From: Thermoanaerobacteraceae bacterium | Lineage (GTDB): Bacteria; Bacillota; JADQBR01 | Direction of reading: 5' to 3' | Assembly (NCBI GenBank): GCA_017656305.1 | Contig: JACDOG010000018.1 | Coordinates: 1-40,701, forward strand | DNA length: 40,701 bases | Shown: piece by piece, positions 7,511 to 17,553 of the stretch | How the letters are laid out: each line of letters begins with the position of its first letter | Position numbering within the stretch: position 1 is the stretch's first letter | Notes under the pieces: model-generated | Database searches by the model: none | What the model was told of the DNA's origin: nothing | Seen by the model: only the letters and a program-made list of their open reading frames with translations | Program-made: the position numbers and the translations under genes

Positions 7511-7560
7511 GGAAATTATACTTTGAAGTAAAATGTGGATAGCTTCAAAATATAATTTCC
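7511..7560. repeat. Long AT-rich inverted repeat before bofC
   Basis: Arms 7511-7528 and 7543-7560 match at 17 of 18 positions around a 14-base loop. No T run follows, so it is not a typical terminator. It lies in the 211-base gap between yebC and bofC, which otherwise shows no clear sigma-A promoter; bofC is read by a forespore sigma factor in Bacillus. It could be an mRNA-stability hairpin or an operator. Confidence 0.6.
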
Positions 7561-7684
7561 GGATATCAACAAAATCGACCTTTAAGTCTTTTAGATTCTG
7601 CAGGGCAATTTTAAATTAACTGTTATAAGAGAGAACAGATTTGGCAATACTATTCTAAACCCGATTTACCTTGGAGGATTTTTT

Positions 7685-8251
7685 ATGCATAGAAAGTACA
7701 GTCAGGCAATCACCGCATTTTTTCTGGCCGTCTTTGCCGGTTTTTTCTTCATTTATGCCGCGCTCAACGATTCTTTGGAGAATTTGCGGTTACTGCCACC
7801 CATGCTTGAGCAAAAACCTATGTTGGAGGCGGGAACGGTTTCGCAAAGCCAAGATTTAAAGGTATACTACCGGTACCTGCTGTGCGGTCACACTGTTCCC
7901 GGTGCTCTGCCGGCAGGTGTGCACTACGCGGGACCCGGCAGTTTGCGGAACCAGTTGGCAGAAGAACAAGGATGGGTGGTAAAGGAAAGGAACGGCACGG
8001 TAGAAACTGTAAAGTACATTGAAGGGTTTTGCCCCGAAGATGCGGCAAAAACACATTTGGGGGCCGTAGGGGATTTGATTGCCGTCTTTCAGGGCCCACC
8101 CGGAATCAATACGAACATTATAGAAGTGACGGATATTCCCATCGCCAACCTGCCGTTGGAGTGGCAGGAACAGGTGCGCCTGGGTGAACTGGATTTTGAC
8201 AGTGTGAAAAAGCTGAAGGAGACGCTGGATTCCTTGGATGAATATCGTTAA
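7685..8251 (+). CDS. bofC: BofC-like sporulation protein
   Basis: This 188-aa protein has an N-terminal membrane or signal segment (about 8-27) and an extracytoplasmic remainder that resembles the BofC C-terminal domain (motifs YIEGFCPEDAAKTHLG, about 118-133, and VTDIPIANLP, about 155-164). In Bacillus subtilis, BofC is made in the forespore and restrains the SpoIVB protease that triggers pro-sigma-K processing. The position next to ruvC/ruvA matches bofC-ruvAB in Bacillus. Overall identity to BofC looks modest, so the exact role is inferred. GGAGG lies before the ATG. Confidence 0.8.
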   Translation: MHRKYSQAITAFFLAVFAGFFFIYAALNDSLENLRLLPPMLEQKPMLEAGTVSQSQDLKVYYRYLLCGHTVPGALPAGVHYAGPGSLRNQLAEEQGWVVKERNGTVETVKYIEGFCPEDAAKTHLGAVGDLIAVFQGPPGINTNIIEVTDIPIANLPLEWQEQVRLGELDFDSVKKLKETLDSLDEYR

Positions 8252-8274
8252 TAACAACATACAGAAGGCAGAAT

Positions 8275-8428
8275 AAGGCTAATGGTACTACGGAGGAACC
8301 ATTAGGCCGACCCGGCACTCAGTCATGTGTAACGCAGTATCTTTTCGTGTTCTGTACATGCGGTGGCAAGAAATTTGCCTGGATATAATTAATCATCTCA
8401 CTACAAAAAATGGTGAGATTTCTTTTTT
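8275..8428 (+). other. Structured intergenic region ending in a terminator
   Basis: The 262 bases between bofC and ruvC hold no convincing gene but do hold successive hairpins: CTAATGGT/ACCATTAG (8279-8286/8298-8305), CATGT/ACATG (8324-8328/8356-8360) and a terminator stem ATCTCAC/GTGAGAT (8395-8401/8413-8419) with a T-rich tail. This could be a small RNA or a leader that attenuates ruvCAB. I did not recognise a known riboswitch or T-box. The only promoter-like string is TATAAT at 8384-8389, just before the terminator, without a fitting -35. Confidence 0.4.
8395..8428 (+). terminator. Terminator between bofC and ruvC
   Basis: A 7-bp stem (8395-8401 with 8413-8419) and an 11-base A-rich loop are followed by TTCTTTTTT. 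It probably ends the bofC transcript, or attenuates ruvCAB if read-through occurs. Confidence 0.8.
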
Positions 8429-8513
8429 GCATTTTTTGCATTTCCTGCTTTGCAGTTTCACAAAGAAGGATACCTTCACGCTTTGTCGAAGATATTGTGA
8501 GGAGGTATTACTT

Positions 8514-9017
8514 ATGATTATAATGGGTGTGGATCCCGGTACGGCAATTACCGGGTACGGCATTGTTGAATACCAGGGTAACCGTTTTCGCCCTGTTGAC
8601 TACGGCTGTATCCGCACGTCTGCCAAAATGACTCTAGCCCGGCGGCTGCAGCAGTTGTATGACAGCATTTCGGAAATTATTCGCGAGTACACCCCGGAGG
8701 CATACGCGGTAGAACAGCTGTTTTTTAACAAGAATACCCGTACTGCCCTGGCTGTAGGACATGCCCGGGGCGTGCTGGTACTGGCAGCTGCGCACCAGGG
8801 GATTCCCGTTTTTGAATACACTCCCCTCCAGGTAAAACAGGCGGTTGCCGGTTACGGCAGGGCGCAGAAAGTGCAGGTGCAGCAGATGGTGCAGACTTTT
8901 TTAAATCTTAAAGCTGTGCCCAAACCTGACGATGTGGCAGACGCTTTGGCGGTGAGCATCTGTCACGCACACTCGTACAAAATGGCTGAACGATTACAAA
9001 CTAAAGGAGAACAGTAA
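8514..9017 (+). CDS. ruvC: Crossover junction endodeoxyribonuclease RuvC
   Basis: This 167-aa nuclease cuts Holliday junctions at the end of homologous recombination. The four acidic residues of the active site are visible: D7 (GVDPG), E67 (EQLFF), D140 and D143 (PDDVADAL). Length is normal for the family. I placed the start at 8514, after GGAGGT; the frame is open back to 8325, but that part runs through the intergenic hairpins and terminator. ruvA follows with no gap. Confidence 0.95.
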   Translation: MIIMGVDPGTAITGYGIVEYQGNRFRPVDYGCIRTSAKMTLARRLQQLYDSISEIIREYTPEAYAVEQLFFNKNTRTALAVGHARGVLVLAAAHQGIPVFEYTPLQVKQAVAGYGRAQKVQVQQMVQTFLNLKAVPKPDDVADALAVSICHAHSYKMAERLQTKGEQ

Positions 9018-9620
9018 ATGATAGCCTACATTCGGGGAGTTTTAAAGTTTGTCACTAAGGACAGTATTGTTGTGGAAACGGGCGGTATCGGCTACCAAAT
9101 CAATGTTCCGGCCAAATGCCTGCAGGAATACCGGCCGGGGGAAACGGTGGAACTCTACACGCATTTTCATCTCAAGGAAGACGGCGCCCAGTTGTTTGGT
9201 TTTTCTACTGCAAAGGAATTGGAGCTGTTTAAACTCATTTTAGGTGTGACGGGTATTGGCCCCAAAAGTGCCCTGGCTGTGCTGTCCAACCTGGGGCCGG
9301 ATAAATTTGTACTGGCAGTCACTGCAGAAGATGTCCAGGCAATTACCCGGGCCCCTGGAATTGGTAAGAAAACTGCACAGAGGCTGGTATTAGAGTTGAA
9401 GGATAAACTGGCCAAGGAGAGCTATGCCGCAGGCCTTACCGTCAGCCAGGGGGATACCCGTGATAAGCTGGGCGGAGAAGTACTGGCTGCTATGGAAGCG
9501 CTGGGATATACCAGTAGTGAGGTGCTTCCGGTTATTAAGCAAGCGCTGCAAAATATCGGGCAGGAAGCAAGTGTGGAACAGGTTGTAAAGATGGTTCTCA
9601 AGCAATTTGCCGCCAAATAG
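9018..9620 (+). CDS. ruvA: Holliday junction DNA helicase subunit RuvA
   Basis: This 200-aa protein binds the four-way junction as a tetramer and loads the RuvB motor. It starts MIAYIRGVL, as RuvA does, has the OB-fold N-terminal domain, the two helix-hairpin-helix motifs (GVTGIGPKSALAVLS near 76-90 and APGIGKKTAQRLVLELK near 112-128), and a C-terminal domain (about 150-200) that contacts RuvB. The ATG follows the ruvC stop codon directly, so the two are translationally coupled. Confidence 0.96.
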   Translation: MIAYIRGVLKFVTKDSIVVETGGIGYQINVPAKCLQEYRPGETVELYTHFHLKEDGAQLFGFSTAKELELFKLILGVTGIGPKSALAVLSNLGPDKFVLAVTAEDVQAITRAPGIGKKTAQRLVLELKDKLAKESYAAGLTVSQGDTRDKLGGEVLAAMEALGYTSSEVLPVIKQALQNIGQEASVEQVVKMVLKQFAAK

Positions 9621-9634
9621 GAGTGTGACCGGCT

Positions 9635-10666
9635 ATGGAATATACCGAAGACAGGATTATCTCGCCTGCGCTCAGGGAGGAAGACCGGGAGGTTGATTCC
9701 GGATTACGACCCAAAACGCTCAAGGAATATATTGGTCAGGCCAAGACTAAGGAAACGCTGGAGATATTTATCGAAGCCGCCAAAAAAAGAGGAGAACCGC
9801 TGGACCACGTGCTGTTGTACGGTCCTCCCGGCCTGGGAAAGACTACCCTGGCAAATATTATTGCCCATGAAATGGGAGTACAGATACGCACCACCTCCGG
9901 GCCGGCTATTGAACGTCCCGGTGATTTGGCGGCTATTTTGACCAACCTGGAACACGGTGATATTTTATTTATTGACGAGATACACCGGCTAAATCGCAGT
10001 GTGGAGGAAGTACTGTACCCGGCAATGGAAGATTTTTGCCTGGACATTGTTATCGGTAAAGGTCCAAGTGCACGTTCCATTCGCCTGGATATCCCGCCCT
10101 TTACTTTGGTGGGGGCAACGACCAGGGCCGGCCTGCTGACTTCGCCGCTGAGGGACCGGTTTGGGGTGATCAGCAAATTGGAGTTTTACAATGAAGAAGA
10201 TTTACAGGCTATTGTCACCAGGGCAGCTTCTATCTTGAATGTGAAGATCAGCCCGGAAGGCGCCCGGGAGATAGCCAGGCGCTCTCGTGGCACCCCCCGG
10301 GTTGCCAACCGGCTGTTGAAGCGGGTAAGGGATTATGCTGAAGTACGTGCCCAGGGTGAAATTACCAGGGAAGTGGCCCGTGCGGCACTGGAGATGCTGG
10401 AAGTGGATAGGTTGGGACTGGACAGCGTAGACAGGAAAATGCTGTTAACAATTATCAATAAATTTAACGGCGGTCCGGTGGGACTGGACACGCTTGCGGC
10501 AACTATTGGTGAAGAAGCCGGTACGGTGGAGGATGTCTACGAACCGTACCTGCTGCAGCAGGGATTTATCAACCGTACACCGCGGGGAAGAATGGCAACC
10601 AAATGGGCGTATGAATATTTTGGTATTGATAAGGAAGAAATAAAACAGGAAAAACTGAATTTTTAA
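9635..10666 (+). CDS. ruvB: Holliday junction branch migration ATPase RuvB
   Basis: This 343-aa AAA+ motor drives branch migration as a hexameric ring on each side of RuvA. Walker [10 protein letters not shown] (63-71), Walker B FIDEIHRL (112-119), the arginine-finger region GATTRAG and sensor-2 SRGTPR are intact, and the C-terminal winged-helix domain is complete. It lies 14 bases after ruvA. ruvC, ruvA, ruvB and the DUF2905 gene look like one transcript ending at 10934. Confidence 0.97.
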   Translation: MEYTEDRIISPALREEDREVDSGLRPKTLKEYIGQAKTKETLEIFIEAAKKRGEPLDHVLLYGPPGLGKTTLANIIAHEMGVQIRTTSGPAIERPGDLAAILTNLEHGDILFIDEIHRLNRSVEEVLYPAMEDFCLDIVIGKGPSARSIRLDIPPFTLVGATTRAGLLTSPLRDRFGVISKLEFYNEEDLQAIVTRAASILNVKISPEGAREIARRSRGTPRVANRLLKRVRDYAEVRAQGEITREVARAALEMLEVDRLGLDSVDRKMLLTIINKFNGGPVGLDTLAATIGEEAGTVEDVYEPYLLQQGFINRTPRGRMATKWAYEYFGIDKEEIKQEKLNF

Positions 10667-10702
10667 AGAGGTTAATATTAAATAGTCCAGAGGTGGTACG
10701 CC

Positions 10703-10927
10703 ATGCATGATATATCCGGTATTGCTAAATTGTTTCTGGGTTTGGGGGTTCTGTTTTTCGTCATTGGCGGTTTCCTGCTGTTAGGGGGGAAATTTTTCCC
10801 GCTGGGCAGGCTGCCGGGTGATATCTATGTTCGCAAGGGTAATTTTACCTTTTACTTTCCGGTAATGACGGGTATTTTACTGAGCATCGTGTTATCAATT
10901 ATTTTAAACCTGCTGTTACGCAGGTAG
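10703..10927 (+). CDS. DUF2905 family small membrane protein
   Basis: This 74-aa protein has two membrane helices (about 8-28 and 52-71) around a short loop with LGRLPGDIYVRKGNFTFYFP (34-53), the conserved core of DUF2905. Members are very common directly after ruvB in Firmicutes, but their function is unknown. AGAGGTGG precedes the ATG. The stop codon lies in a terminator hairpin. Confidence 0.9.
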   Translation: MHDISGIAKLFLGLGVLFFVIGGFLLLGGKFFPLGRLPGDIYVRKGNFTFYFPVMTGILLSIVLSIILNLLLRR

Positions 10928-10934
10928 TTTTTTT
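10908..10934 (+). terminator. Terminator of ruvCAB-DUF2905
   Basis: ACCTGC (10908-10913) pairs with GCAGGT (10920-10925) around a 6-base loop and is followed by TAG and a T run. It overlaps the last codons of the DUF2905 gene. Confidence 0.6.
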
Positions 10935-10940
10935 ATTGAG

Positions 10941-10977
10941 AAGTCAGGAGTCAGAATTCTGTCTTCTGAAATTCTGA
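10941..10977. repeat. CAGGAGTCAG palindromic repeat, copy 1
   Basis: A short palindrome-rich stretch contains CAGGAGTCAGAATTC (10945-10959), and TCAGAATT (10951-10958) pairs with AATTCTGA (10970-10977). A related, longer copy lies at 32963-33045. Repeats of this look (mixed GTCAG, AGAATTC and TTCTG units) suggest a dispersed noncoding palindromic element. Here it lies between the DUF2905 terminator and the sigI promoter. Confidence 0.6.
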
Positions 10978-10985
10978 TTAAATCC

Positions 10986-11015
10986 ACCCCCAGGAAATGC
11001 AGGGAAACTTGCGAA
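10986..11015 (+). promoter_or_regulatory. Candidate sigma-I promoter of sigI
   Basis: ACCCCC (10986-10991) and CGAA (11012-11015) lie just before sigI. These are the characteristic -35 and -10 strings of SigI-type promoters in Bacillus and Clostridium, and sigI operons are usually self-activated. The gap here is 20 bases, which may be longer than the usual spacing, so the match is good in sequence but open in geometry. No sigma-A promoter is evident in the gap. Confidence 0.6.
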
Positions 11016-11042
11016 CTCTATAGTGCAAGTGAGGTGACAAGG

Positions 11043-11753
11043 GTGTCGGGTAGCGACCTGGACCGACTTTTACATAAAGCGCAGCAGGGAGATGAGGTTA
11101 GCCGTAATAATCTAATCAGCACTTATCAACCGTATATTTTAAAAGTTGCAGCCCAGGTATCAGGCAAATTTATACGCGCGGGCGAAGATGATGAAGCCAG
11201 TATTGCCATGATGGCTTTCAATGAGGCTATAGATAATTTTGACAGGGACCAGGGTGTTTCCTTTCTCTCTTTTGCCAAAACAGTTATACGGCGCCGTTTG
11301 ATAGATTATTACCGTAAAGAATCGCGAGCTGCCAATATCCCGTTGTCCAATTTAGATGAAGAATCCCGGGAGGCTGTATCTCGCGCGGAAGTGGCAGTGG
11401 CACAGCAAAAGCTGGCTCGTCAGGAGGAAACTGCCGAGCGGCGAACTGAAATTGAGCAGTACCGGCAATCTCTGAAGAAATTTGGTATTGAGTTTGCCGA
11501 TTTGGTAAAGGTGTCGCCGAAACAGGAGACTGCACGGCGCCGTGCCATGGAAGTGGCGAAAATTATTGCCAATACTCCATACTTCCGTAATTACCTGTAC
11601 CAAAGGAAGACCTTACCTTTAAAAGAACTTGCTTTCCAGGCAAAAGTCAGCCGCAAGACCCTGGAACGGCAGCGCAAGTACATTATTGCAGTTGCTGTCA
11701 TTCTCATTGAAAAATATACCTACTTGCAGGAGTACATTAAAAAAGTGCTGTAA
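11043..11753 (+). CDS. sigI: RNA polymerase sigma factor SigI
   Basis: This protein of about 236 aa is a SigI-type sigma factor. Region 2 is clear (AFNEAIDNFDRDQGVSFLSF, about 62-81, followed by AKTVIRRRLIDYYRKE), and the C-terminal half carries the SigI-specific DNA-binding domain (KELAFQAKVSRKTLERQRKY, about 195-214). SigI responds to heat or envelope stress in Bacillus and to polysaccharides in cellulolytic clostridia. The GTG at 11043 is chosen because GAGGTGA lies 5 bases upstream; the GTG at 11034 lies inside that site. The anti-sigma gene follows after 18 bases. Confidence 0.92.
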   Translation: MSGSDLDRLLHKAQQGDEVSRNNLISTYQPYILKVAAQVSGKFIRAGEDDEASIAMMAFNEAIDNFDRDQGVSFLSFAKTVIRRRLIDYYRKESRAANIPLSNLDEESREAVSRAEVAVAQQKLARQEETAERRTEIEQYRQSLKKFGIEFADLVKVSPKQETARRRAMEVAKIIANTPYFRNYLYQRKTLPLKELAFQAKVSRKTLERQRKYIIAVAVILIEKYTYLQEYIKKVL

Positions 11754-11771
11754 ACGGAAGGAGGGATACCA

Positions 11772-12923
11772 GTGGCCGGAAAAAAAGGACTGGTGATGTC
11801 AGTCTCCGGGGAAAAAGCCGTGGTACTTACCCCCGAGGGGGAATTTAAAGAATATGTGGTACCCAATGCCCGGGTAGGTGAGGAAGTAACTCTTCCGGTG
11901 CATAAACGGGTGGTGCCCCGGAACTGGGTGGCAGCGGCAGCTTTGATAATATTTTTGGTAATTGGTACTACTTTGGGAGTGAACTTATTCTTTCCCGGTA
12001 ACGATGTATATGCTTACGTGTCAGTGGATATTAATCCAAGTTTGGAACTGGCTGTATCGGGGGAGGAGAGAGTTGCCAGTCTTGAAACCTTGAATGACGA
12101 CGGCAGGCAGCTGCTGGATAACGTTACAGTGATAGGCATGCCTGTGGATCAGGCGGTAGGTGAAATTGTGGCAGCAGCCCAAAATTTGGGTTACCTGAAA
12201 ACACCTGACAGTGCTGTGGTGCTGGGGATTGCCGCCTTGCGCGGCGGCACACGCACTGAGACGGAACTGCGCAGTCGTTTGAAACAAGCGGTACGCGCTA
12301 AAGTGGGTGATGTTCCTAAAGTAGCCGCAGTTGCGGTGGGTAAGGCCCTGCGTGAAGAGGCCAATTCACTAGGACTGTCACCCGGCAAGTATGCCATCAT
12401 GCTGGAAGCCAGAGAACAGGGCCTGGATATTTCACCGGAAAGTTTGATAAAACACAGTATTGCTCAAGCTATTAAGCAAGCCGGTGGGCATCCCGGTACG
12501 GTAATCAGCCGTGCGGAAAAGGACAGCAGGTTTAAAGAAAAAGATTTTCGGAAAGCGTTTAAACATATCTATAAGGACGACAGGTTCCGGCAAAAAATAG
12601 AGATGCAGAAATCACGTGAGCAGCCCCGTAGAAAACCCTGGAAAACATCGGAAAATAAGCAGGAAAGGAAGGAAACACCGGAAAAGGAAAAACTCCAGTA
12701 TACCGGCGGGCCCGCGAAGGACGACAGGACAAAAGAAGAGCGGAAAAATGACGGGGAGGCTGAAGGTAAAACTGGCAAGGATGAGATGGGCTTTGATAAA
12801 AAGGAAAACTGGAAACGGGGTGAAAATAATAACAGGGATTATAAGGGAAAGGACAAAAAGCAGGAGGCGCCTGCAAAAAAAGTAAAGGCAAAAGAGGAGA
12901 AAAAACAGAGGGGGCAGGTCTAA
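11772..12923 (+). CDS. rsgI: Anti-sigma-I factor RsgI-like protein
   Basis: This 383-aa protein has the RsgI layout: an N-terminal cytoplasmic anti-sigma domain (about 1-50: GLVMSVSGEKAVVLTPEGEF, 6-25), one membrane helix (about 55-75), then the conserved outer segment YAYVSVDINPSLELAV (about 80-95). From about residue 255 to the end the chain is almost only Lys, Glu, Arg, Asp and Gly and is likely disordered. No carbohydrate-binding or enzymatic module is attached, unlike cellulolytic clostridia, so the sensed signal is unclear. It presumably holds SigI at the membrane. GTG start after GGAGGG. Confidence 0.88.
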   Translation: MAGKKGLVMSVSGEKAVVLTPEGEFKEYVVPNARVGEEVTLPVHKRVVPRNWVAAAALIIFLVIGTTLGVNLFFPGNDVYAYVSVDINPSLELAVSGEERVASLETLNDDGRQLLDNVTVIGMPVDQAVGEIVAAAQNLGYLKTPDSAVVLGIAALRGGTRTETELRSRLKQAVRAKVGDVPKVAAVAVGKALREEANSLGLSPGKYAIMLEAREQGLDISPESLIKHSIAQAIKQAGGHPGTVISRAEKDSRFKEKDFRKAFKHIYKDDRFRQKIEMQKSREQPRRKPWKTSENKQERKETPEKEKLQYTGGPAKDDRTKEERKNDGEAEGKTGKDEMGFDKKENWKRGENNNRDYKGKDKKQEAPAKKVKAKEEKKQRGQV

Positions 12924-12998
12924 GTCTAAAGAAAAGGACAGAGCGGGTGACAGAGGGTTGGTAGGAATAAACAAGATGAATAATCCGGCAAAAAAGAC

Positions 12999-13027
12999 AG
13001 GGGAGATAAAGGACTCCCCTTTATTCT
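12999..13027 (+). terminator. Terminator of sigI-rsgI
   Basis: AGGGGAG (12999-13005) pairs with CTCCCCT (13014-13020) around an 8-base loop, followed by TTATTCTT. It separates the sigI operon from spoIID. Confidence 0.85.
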
Positions 13028-13039
13028 TGTTGAATTTAG

Positions 13040-13068
13040 TTGCAGATGAGCTGTTTTTGGACTATAAT
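13040..13068 (+). promoter_or_regulatory. Promoter of spoIID-queA-tgt-yajC
   Basis: TTGCAG (13040-13045), a 17-base spacer and TATAAT (13063-13068) lie 26 bases before the spoIID start. The perfect -10 points to sigma-A. In Bacillus, spoIID is read by sigma-E, so this gene may instead be a vegetative paralogue. Confidence 0.65.
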
Positions 13069-13094
13069 CACTTTTTGTTGAATGAGGTGCTGTC

Positions 13095-14531
13095 ATGAAA
13101 AACTTAGTCGTATTGTTTGTTACGGTGGTCTTCCTCATTCTCACAACTGCATTTTCAGGGACCGTTGCAGCAGGTGATTTGGAGACCATTCGTGTGGGAC
13201 TAACGTCTGCGCCCGTAACGGAGGCCAAAGCTCAGGTGGTCGGCGGCAGTTACCAGTTGGTTGACGGGGCAACCAATTTGCCCATTGCTTTGGTGAAACA
13301 GGGGCAAACGGTGACTGTGACCAAGGCTGGCCTTAACGTGAAGGTTTACCTGAATGGCAGACCGCTGGAGACTCCCTACGATGGCCCGGTGATATTGCTT
13401 GCGTCAGGAAAAACACTGGATTTGTTTCGCTTTAACAATACAACCTACCGCGGTGACTTGATAGTGGAAAACCAGCCGGGTGGAGTTCTGCCTATTAACC
13501 AGGTATTTCTGGAGCATTATCTGTACGGTGTAGTGGGCCAGGAGATGGGAAACCAGGCGCATATGGAGGCGCTCAAAGCCCAGGCGGTGGTATCCCGTTC
13601 CTATGCCCTGGCTATGAAGCAGGCCCGGGCCAGTGTGGACGTGGGAGTGGATACGGCGACACAGGTGTACCGTGGTTACGATGCGGAACGGCAGCCCTAT
13701 GCTGACCGGGTGAAACGTGCCGTGGACGAAACTGCCGGTGAAGTAATCAAGTATGACGGCCAGGTTATCAAAGCCTTCTTCCATTCCAATGCCGGTGGGT
13801 ATACGGAAAGCAGCGAAAACGTATGGCTGCAGGAATTACCGTATATTAAAGCGGTACCTTCCCCGCATGACGAGTATGCTGCAGAATTTCAGCCCCAGGT
13901 TGAAGGCTGGCCGGGGATAACTTATGCCTGGGAAAAGACTCTCACCCGGGAAGACCTCTACTCGTTGATTGCCCGCTGGAACAAAGAGGCCGAGCAAAAC
14001 GAAAAGCTTAATACCATCAACGTGGGTAGTATAAAAGATTTGCAAATTAGCCGCCTGCAAAGGAATGGCAGCGGGCAAACCGCCTCCGGCAGGGTTACCC
14101 GGCTAACTATTTACGGTGACCGGGGCACAGCCGTCGTGTACCGGGACCGTATCAGGAAACTCCTGGACCTGCGTAGTACGCTGTTTGACATGAAGTTTGA
14201 TTCCTCGGTTGCCGTACTAGACGGGTCGGGCAATAAAGTGCAGGTCAACAGTTTGTCCGGCATGAAGGCGGTGGGGTATGACATGCAGCCTGGTGAAATA
14301 AATGGAGAAAGTTCCAGTGTGTACCTGGCCGGCCAAACGTCTGTTAGAGCGGTTCCCAAGCAGTTTACCAGGGTAACTATTACCGGTAAAGGGTACGGCC
14401 ACGGCTTGGGCATGAGCCAGTGGGGTGCCCGGGGAATGGCAAATGATGGGTATAATTACCGTCAAATTATCCAACACTATTATAACCAGGGTAAGGATGA
14501 CGGGCGACTGACCATTGAGAAAATCTACTAA
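13095..14531 (+). CDS. SpoIID/LytB-domain peptidoglycan protein
   Basis: This 478-aa secreted or membrane-anchored protein has a signal peptide (about 1-26) and a SpoIID/LytB domain: [20 protein letters not shown] (134-153), [13 protein letters not shown], the SNAGGYTES catalytic region and the C-terminal [17 protein letters not shown]. SpoIID is a lytic transglycosylase that trims peptidoglycan during forespore engulfment. It is longer than SpoIID of Bacillus (about 340 aa) because of an N-terminal extension of about 130 residues. The sigma-A-like promoter and the location before queA make a growth-phase role possible too. Confidence 0.88.
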   Translation: MKNLVVLFVTVVFLILTTAFSGTVAAGDLETIRVGLTSAPVTEAKAQVVGGSYQLVDGATNLPIALVKQGQTVTVTKAGLNVKVYLNGRPLETPYDGPVILLASGKTLDLFRFNNTTYRGDLIVENQPGGVLPINQVFLEHYLYGVVGQEMGNQAHMEALKAQAVVSRSYALAMKQARASVDVGVDTATQVYRGYDAERQPYADRVKRAVDETAGEVIKYDGQVIKAFFHSNAGGYTESSENVWLQELPYIKAVPSPHDEYAAEFQPQVEGWPGITYAWEKTLTREDLYSLIARWNKEAEQNEKLNTINVGSIKDLQISRLQRNGSGQTASGRVTRLTIYGDRGTAVVYRDRIRKLLDLRSTLFDMKFDSSVAVLDGSGNKVQVNSLSGMKAVGYDMQPGEINGESSSVYLAGQTSVRAVPKQFTRVTITGKGYGHGLGMSQWGARGMANDGYNYRQIIQHYYNQGKDDGRLTIEKIY

Positions 14532-14550
14532 AATTAATAAGGGGGAAGGT

Positions 14551-16702
<2,152 letters not shown>

Positions 16703-16784
16703 AAAGGTATCTTGTAATTTATGTAGAAAAATGCATGGGTAGAAATATTTGGGCATAAACTTACCGAAGGGAGTGAAAGCGGGT

Positions 16785-17060
16785 ATGGAAAATCTTCAGG
16801 GGTTGACCGGAACGATTATTTATTTCGGTGTATTTATTGCCATCATTTATTTTGTGATGATCCGCCCCCAGCAGAAACAGCAGAAACAGCGCCAGAAGAT
16901 GTTAAGTGAACTGAAGGTTAACGACAAAGTGGTTACAGTGGGCGGTATTCACGGTAAGATAACCAAAATGGATGATGATACCATCGTCCTGCGCGTTGCA
17001 GATAAGGTGGAAATGAAGTTTGATAAGAAGGCTGTAGCCTATGTCTTAAATAAAAAGTAA
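16785..17060 (+). CDS. yajC: Preprotein translocase subunit YajC
   Basis: This 91-aa protein has one membrane helix (about 10-27) followed by the hallmark IRPQQKQQKQRQKM and the VNDKVVTVGGIHGKI domain (about 46-60). YajC associates with SecDF in the Sec translocon. The ATG at 16785 gives the usual length; the open frame reaches 16749 from a TTG. It ends the queA-tgt-yajC unit and is followed at once by a terminator. secD and secF come 1.8 kb later. Confidence 0.94.
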   Translation: MENLQGLTGTIIYFGVFIAIIYFVMIRPQQKQQKQRQKMLSELKVNDKVVTVGGIHGKITKMDDDTIVLRVADKVEMKFDKKAVAYVLNKK

Positions 17061-17071
17061 CGAGAATCGGG

Positions 17072-17094
17072 GCGGCCCCAAGGGTCGCTTTTTT
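17072..17094 (+). terminator. Terminator after yajC; intron target site
   Basis: GCGGCCC (17072-17078) pairs with GGGTCGC (17082-17088, one G-T pair) around CAA and runs into six T's. The group IIC intron stub begins at the next base, which fits the habit of that intron class of inserting behind terminators. Confidence 0.85.
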
Positions 17095-17253
17095 GTTTGC
17101 CCGGAATGTCAGCCGAGCCGATGGGCTGAAAGAAGCCCTGTCACCTAACCAGCGGGAAGATGACCCGTAGGTAAGGACGTCACTGGCAACGGTGGGGTCT
17201 GAAGGAAGCCGAAGGAAGAACATGGAACATAGCGCAAGCGAACCGAAGTTGGC
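17095..17253 (+). mobile_element. 5' stub of a group IIC intron, copy 1
   Basis: These 159 bases match the copy at 40501-40659 at about 138 positions without gaps. The start GTTTGCCCGG and the blocks around 17174 (AGGACGTC) and 17197 (GGGTCTGAAGGAAGCCGAAG) closely resemble the 5' end and domain I of group IIC introns such as that of Oceanobacillus iheyensis, as I remember it. It begins at the base after the T run of the yajC terminator. Domains II-VI and the reverse transcriptase are missing, so it cannot splice or move alone. Both copies lose similarity at the same base after GAAGTTGGC. Confidence 0.75.
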
Positions 17254-17343
17254 AAAACTTCTCACTAAGTGACATTTCTCGCTAGAGGAAAAAGTAATTG
17301 ATATGTCAAAAGATTCCATATCGCTGGAGAAAGGCTACTGCTG

Positions 17344-17547
17344 GTGCCGCAGGAGGAGGGAATAGCAATAAAGCTACTGCGGAAAGTTTTGACGCTATTT
17401 CAGGAAAAATATCAAAGGTGTGCGCTGGAGGAAAGGCTGGCAGAGGACTACGATACCATTGCCGAGTGGGATTTGGAGGGGAACTCACTGATCCTTCAAG
17501 AGGAAAATCGCCTTCTGATAAGATTTGAAGAAACAGGTCAGGAGTGA
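17344..17547 (+). CDS. Antitoxin-like protein of a mazEF pair, possibly frameshifted
   Basis: The 67-aa product (GTG start) looks like the C-terminal half of a MazE/EndoAI-type antitoxin: a basic helix (KLLRKVLTLFQEKYQR, about 10-25) and then LAEDYDTIAEWDLEGNSL (32-49), similar in style to the MazF-binding tail of such antitoxins. A normal ribbon-helix-helix start is missing. In another frame, ATG at 17303 with AGAGGAAAA upstream begins MSKDSISLEK, which looks like that missing start but stops after 20 codons. A single-base change may therefore have split the gene. It ends 6 bases before mazF. Assignment rests mainly on this position. Confidence 0.55.
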   Translation: MPQEEGIAIKLLRKVLTLFQEKYQRCALEERLAEDYDTIAEWDLEGNSLILQEENRLLIRFEETGQE

Positions 17548-17553
17548 TTTAGC

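Noticed and set aside
8325-8513. Extended RuvC N-terminus
   Set aside because: The added 63 residues would be encoded by intergenic hairpins and a terminator; RuvC starts MIIMGVDPG at 8514.
12559-12974. Long - strand frames opposite the rsgI tail
   Set aside because: They mirror the Lys/Glu-rich codons of rsgI and give Phe/Pro/Leu-rich products, a typical antisense artefact.
16933-17319. 128-codon - strand frame over the yajC end
   Set aside because: It is antisense to yajC and to the intron stub; the same peptide pattern recurs at 40414-40701 because the stub is repeated, not because it codes.
17298-17528. 76-codon frame overlapping the antitoxin region
   Set aside because: Low-complexity Gly/Lys/Ser product without ribosome site; the overlapping frame fits an antitoxin better.
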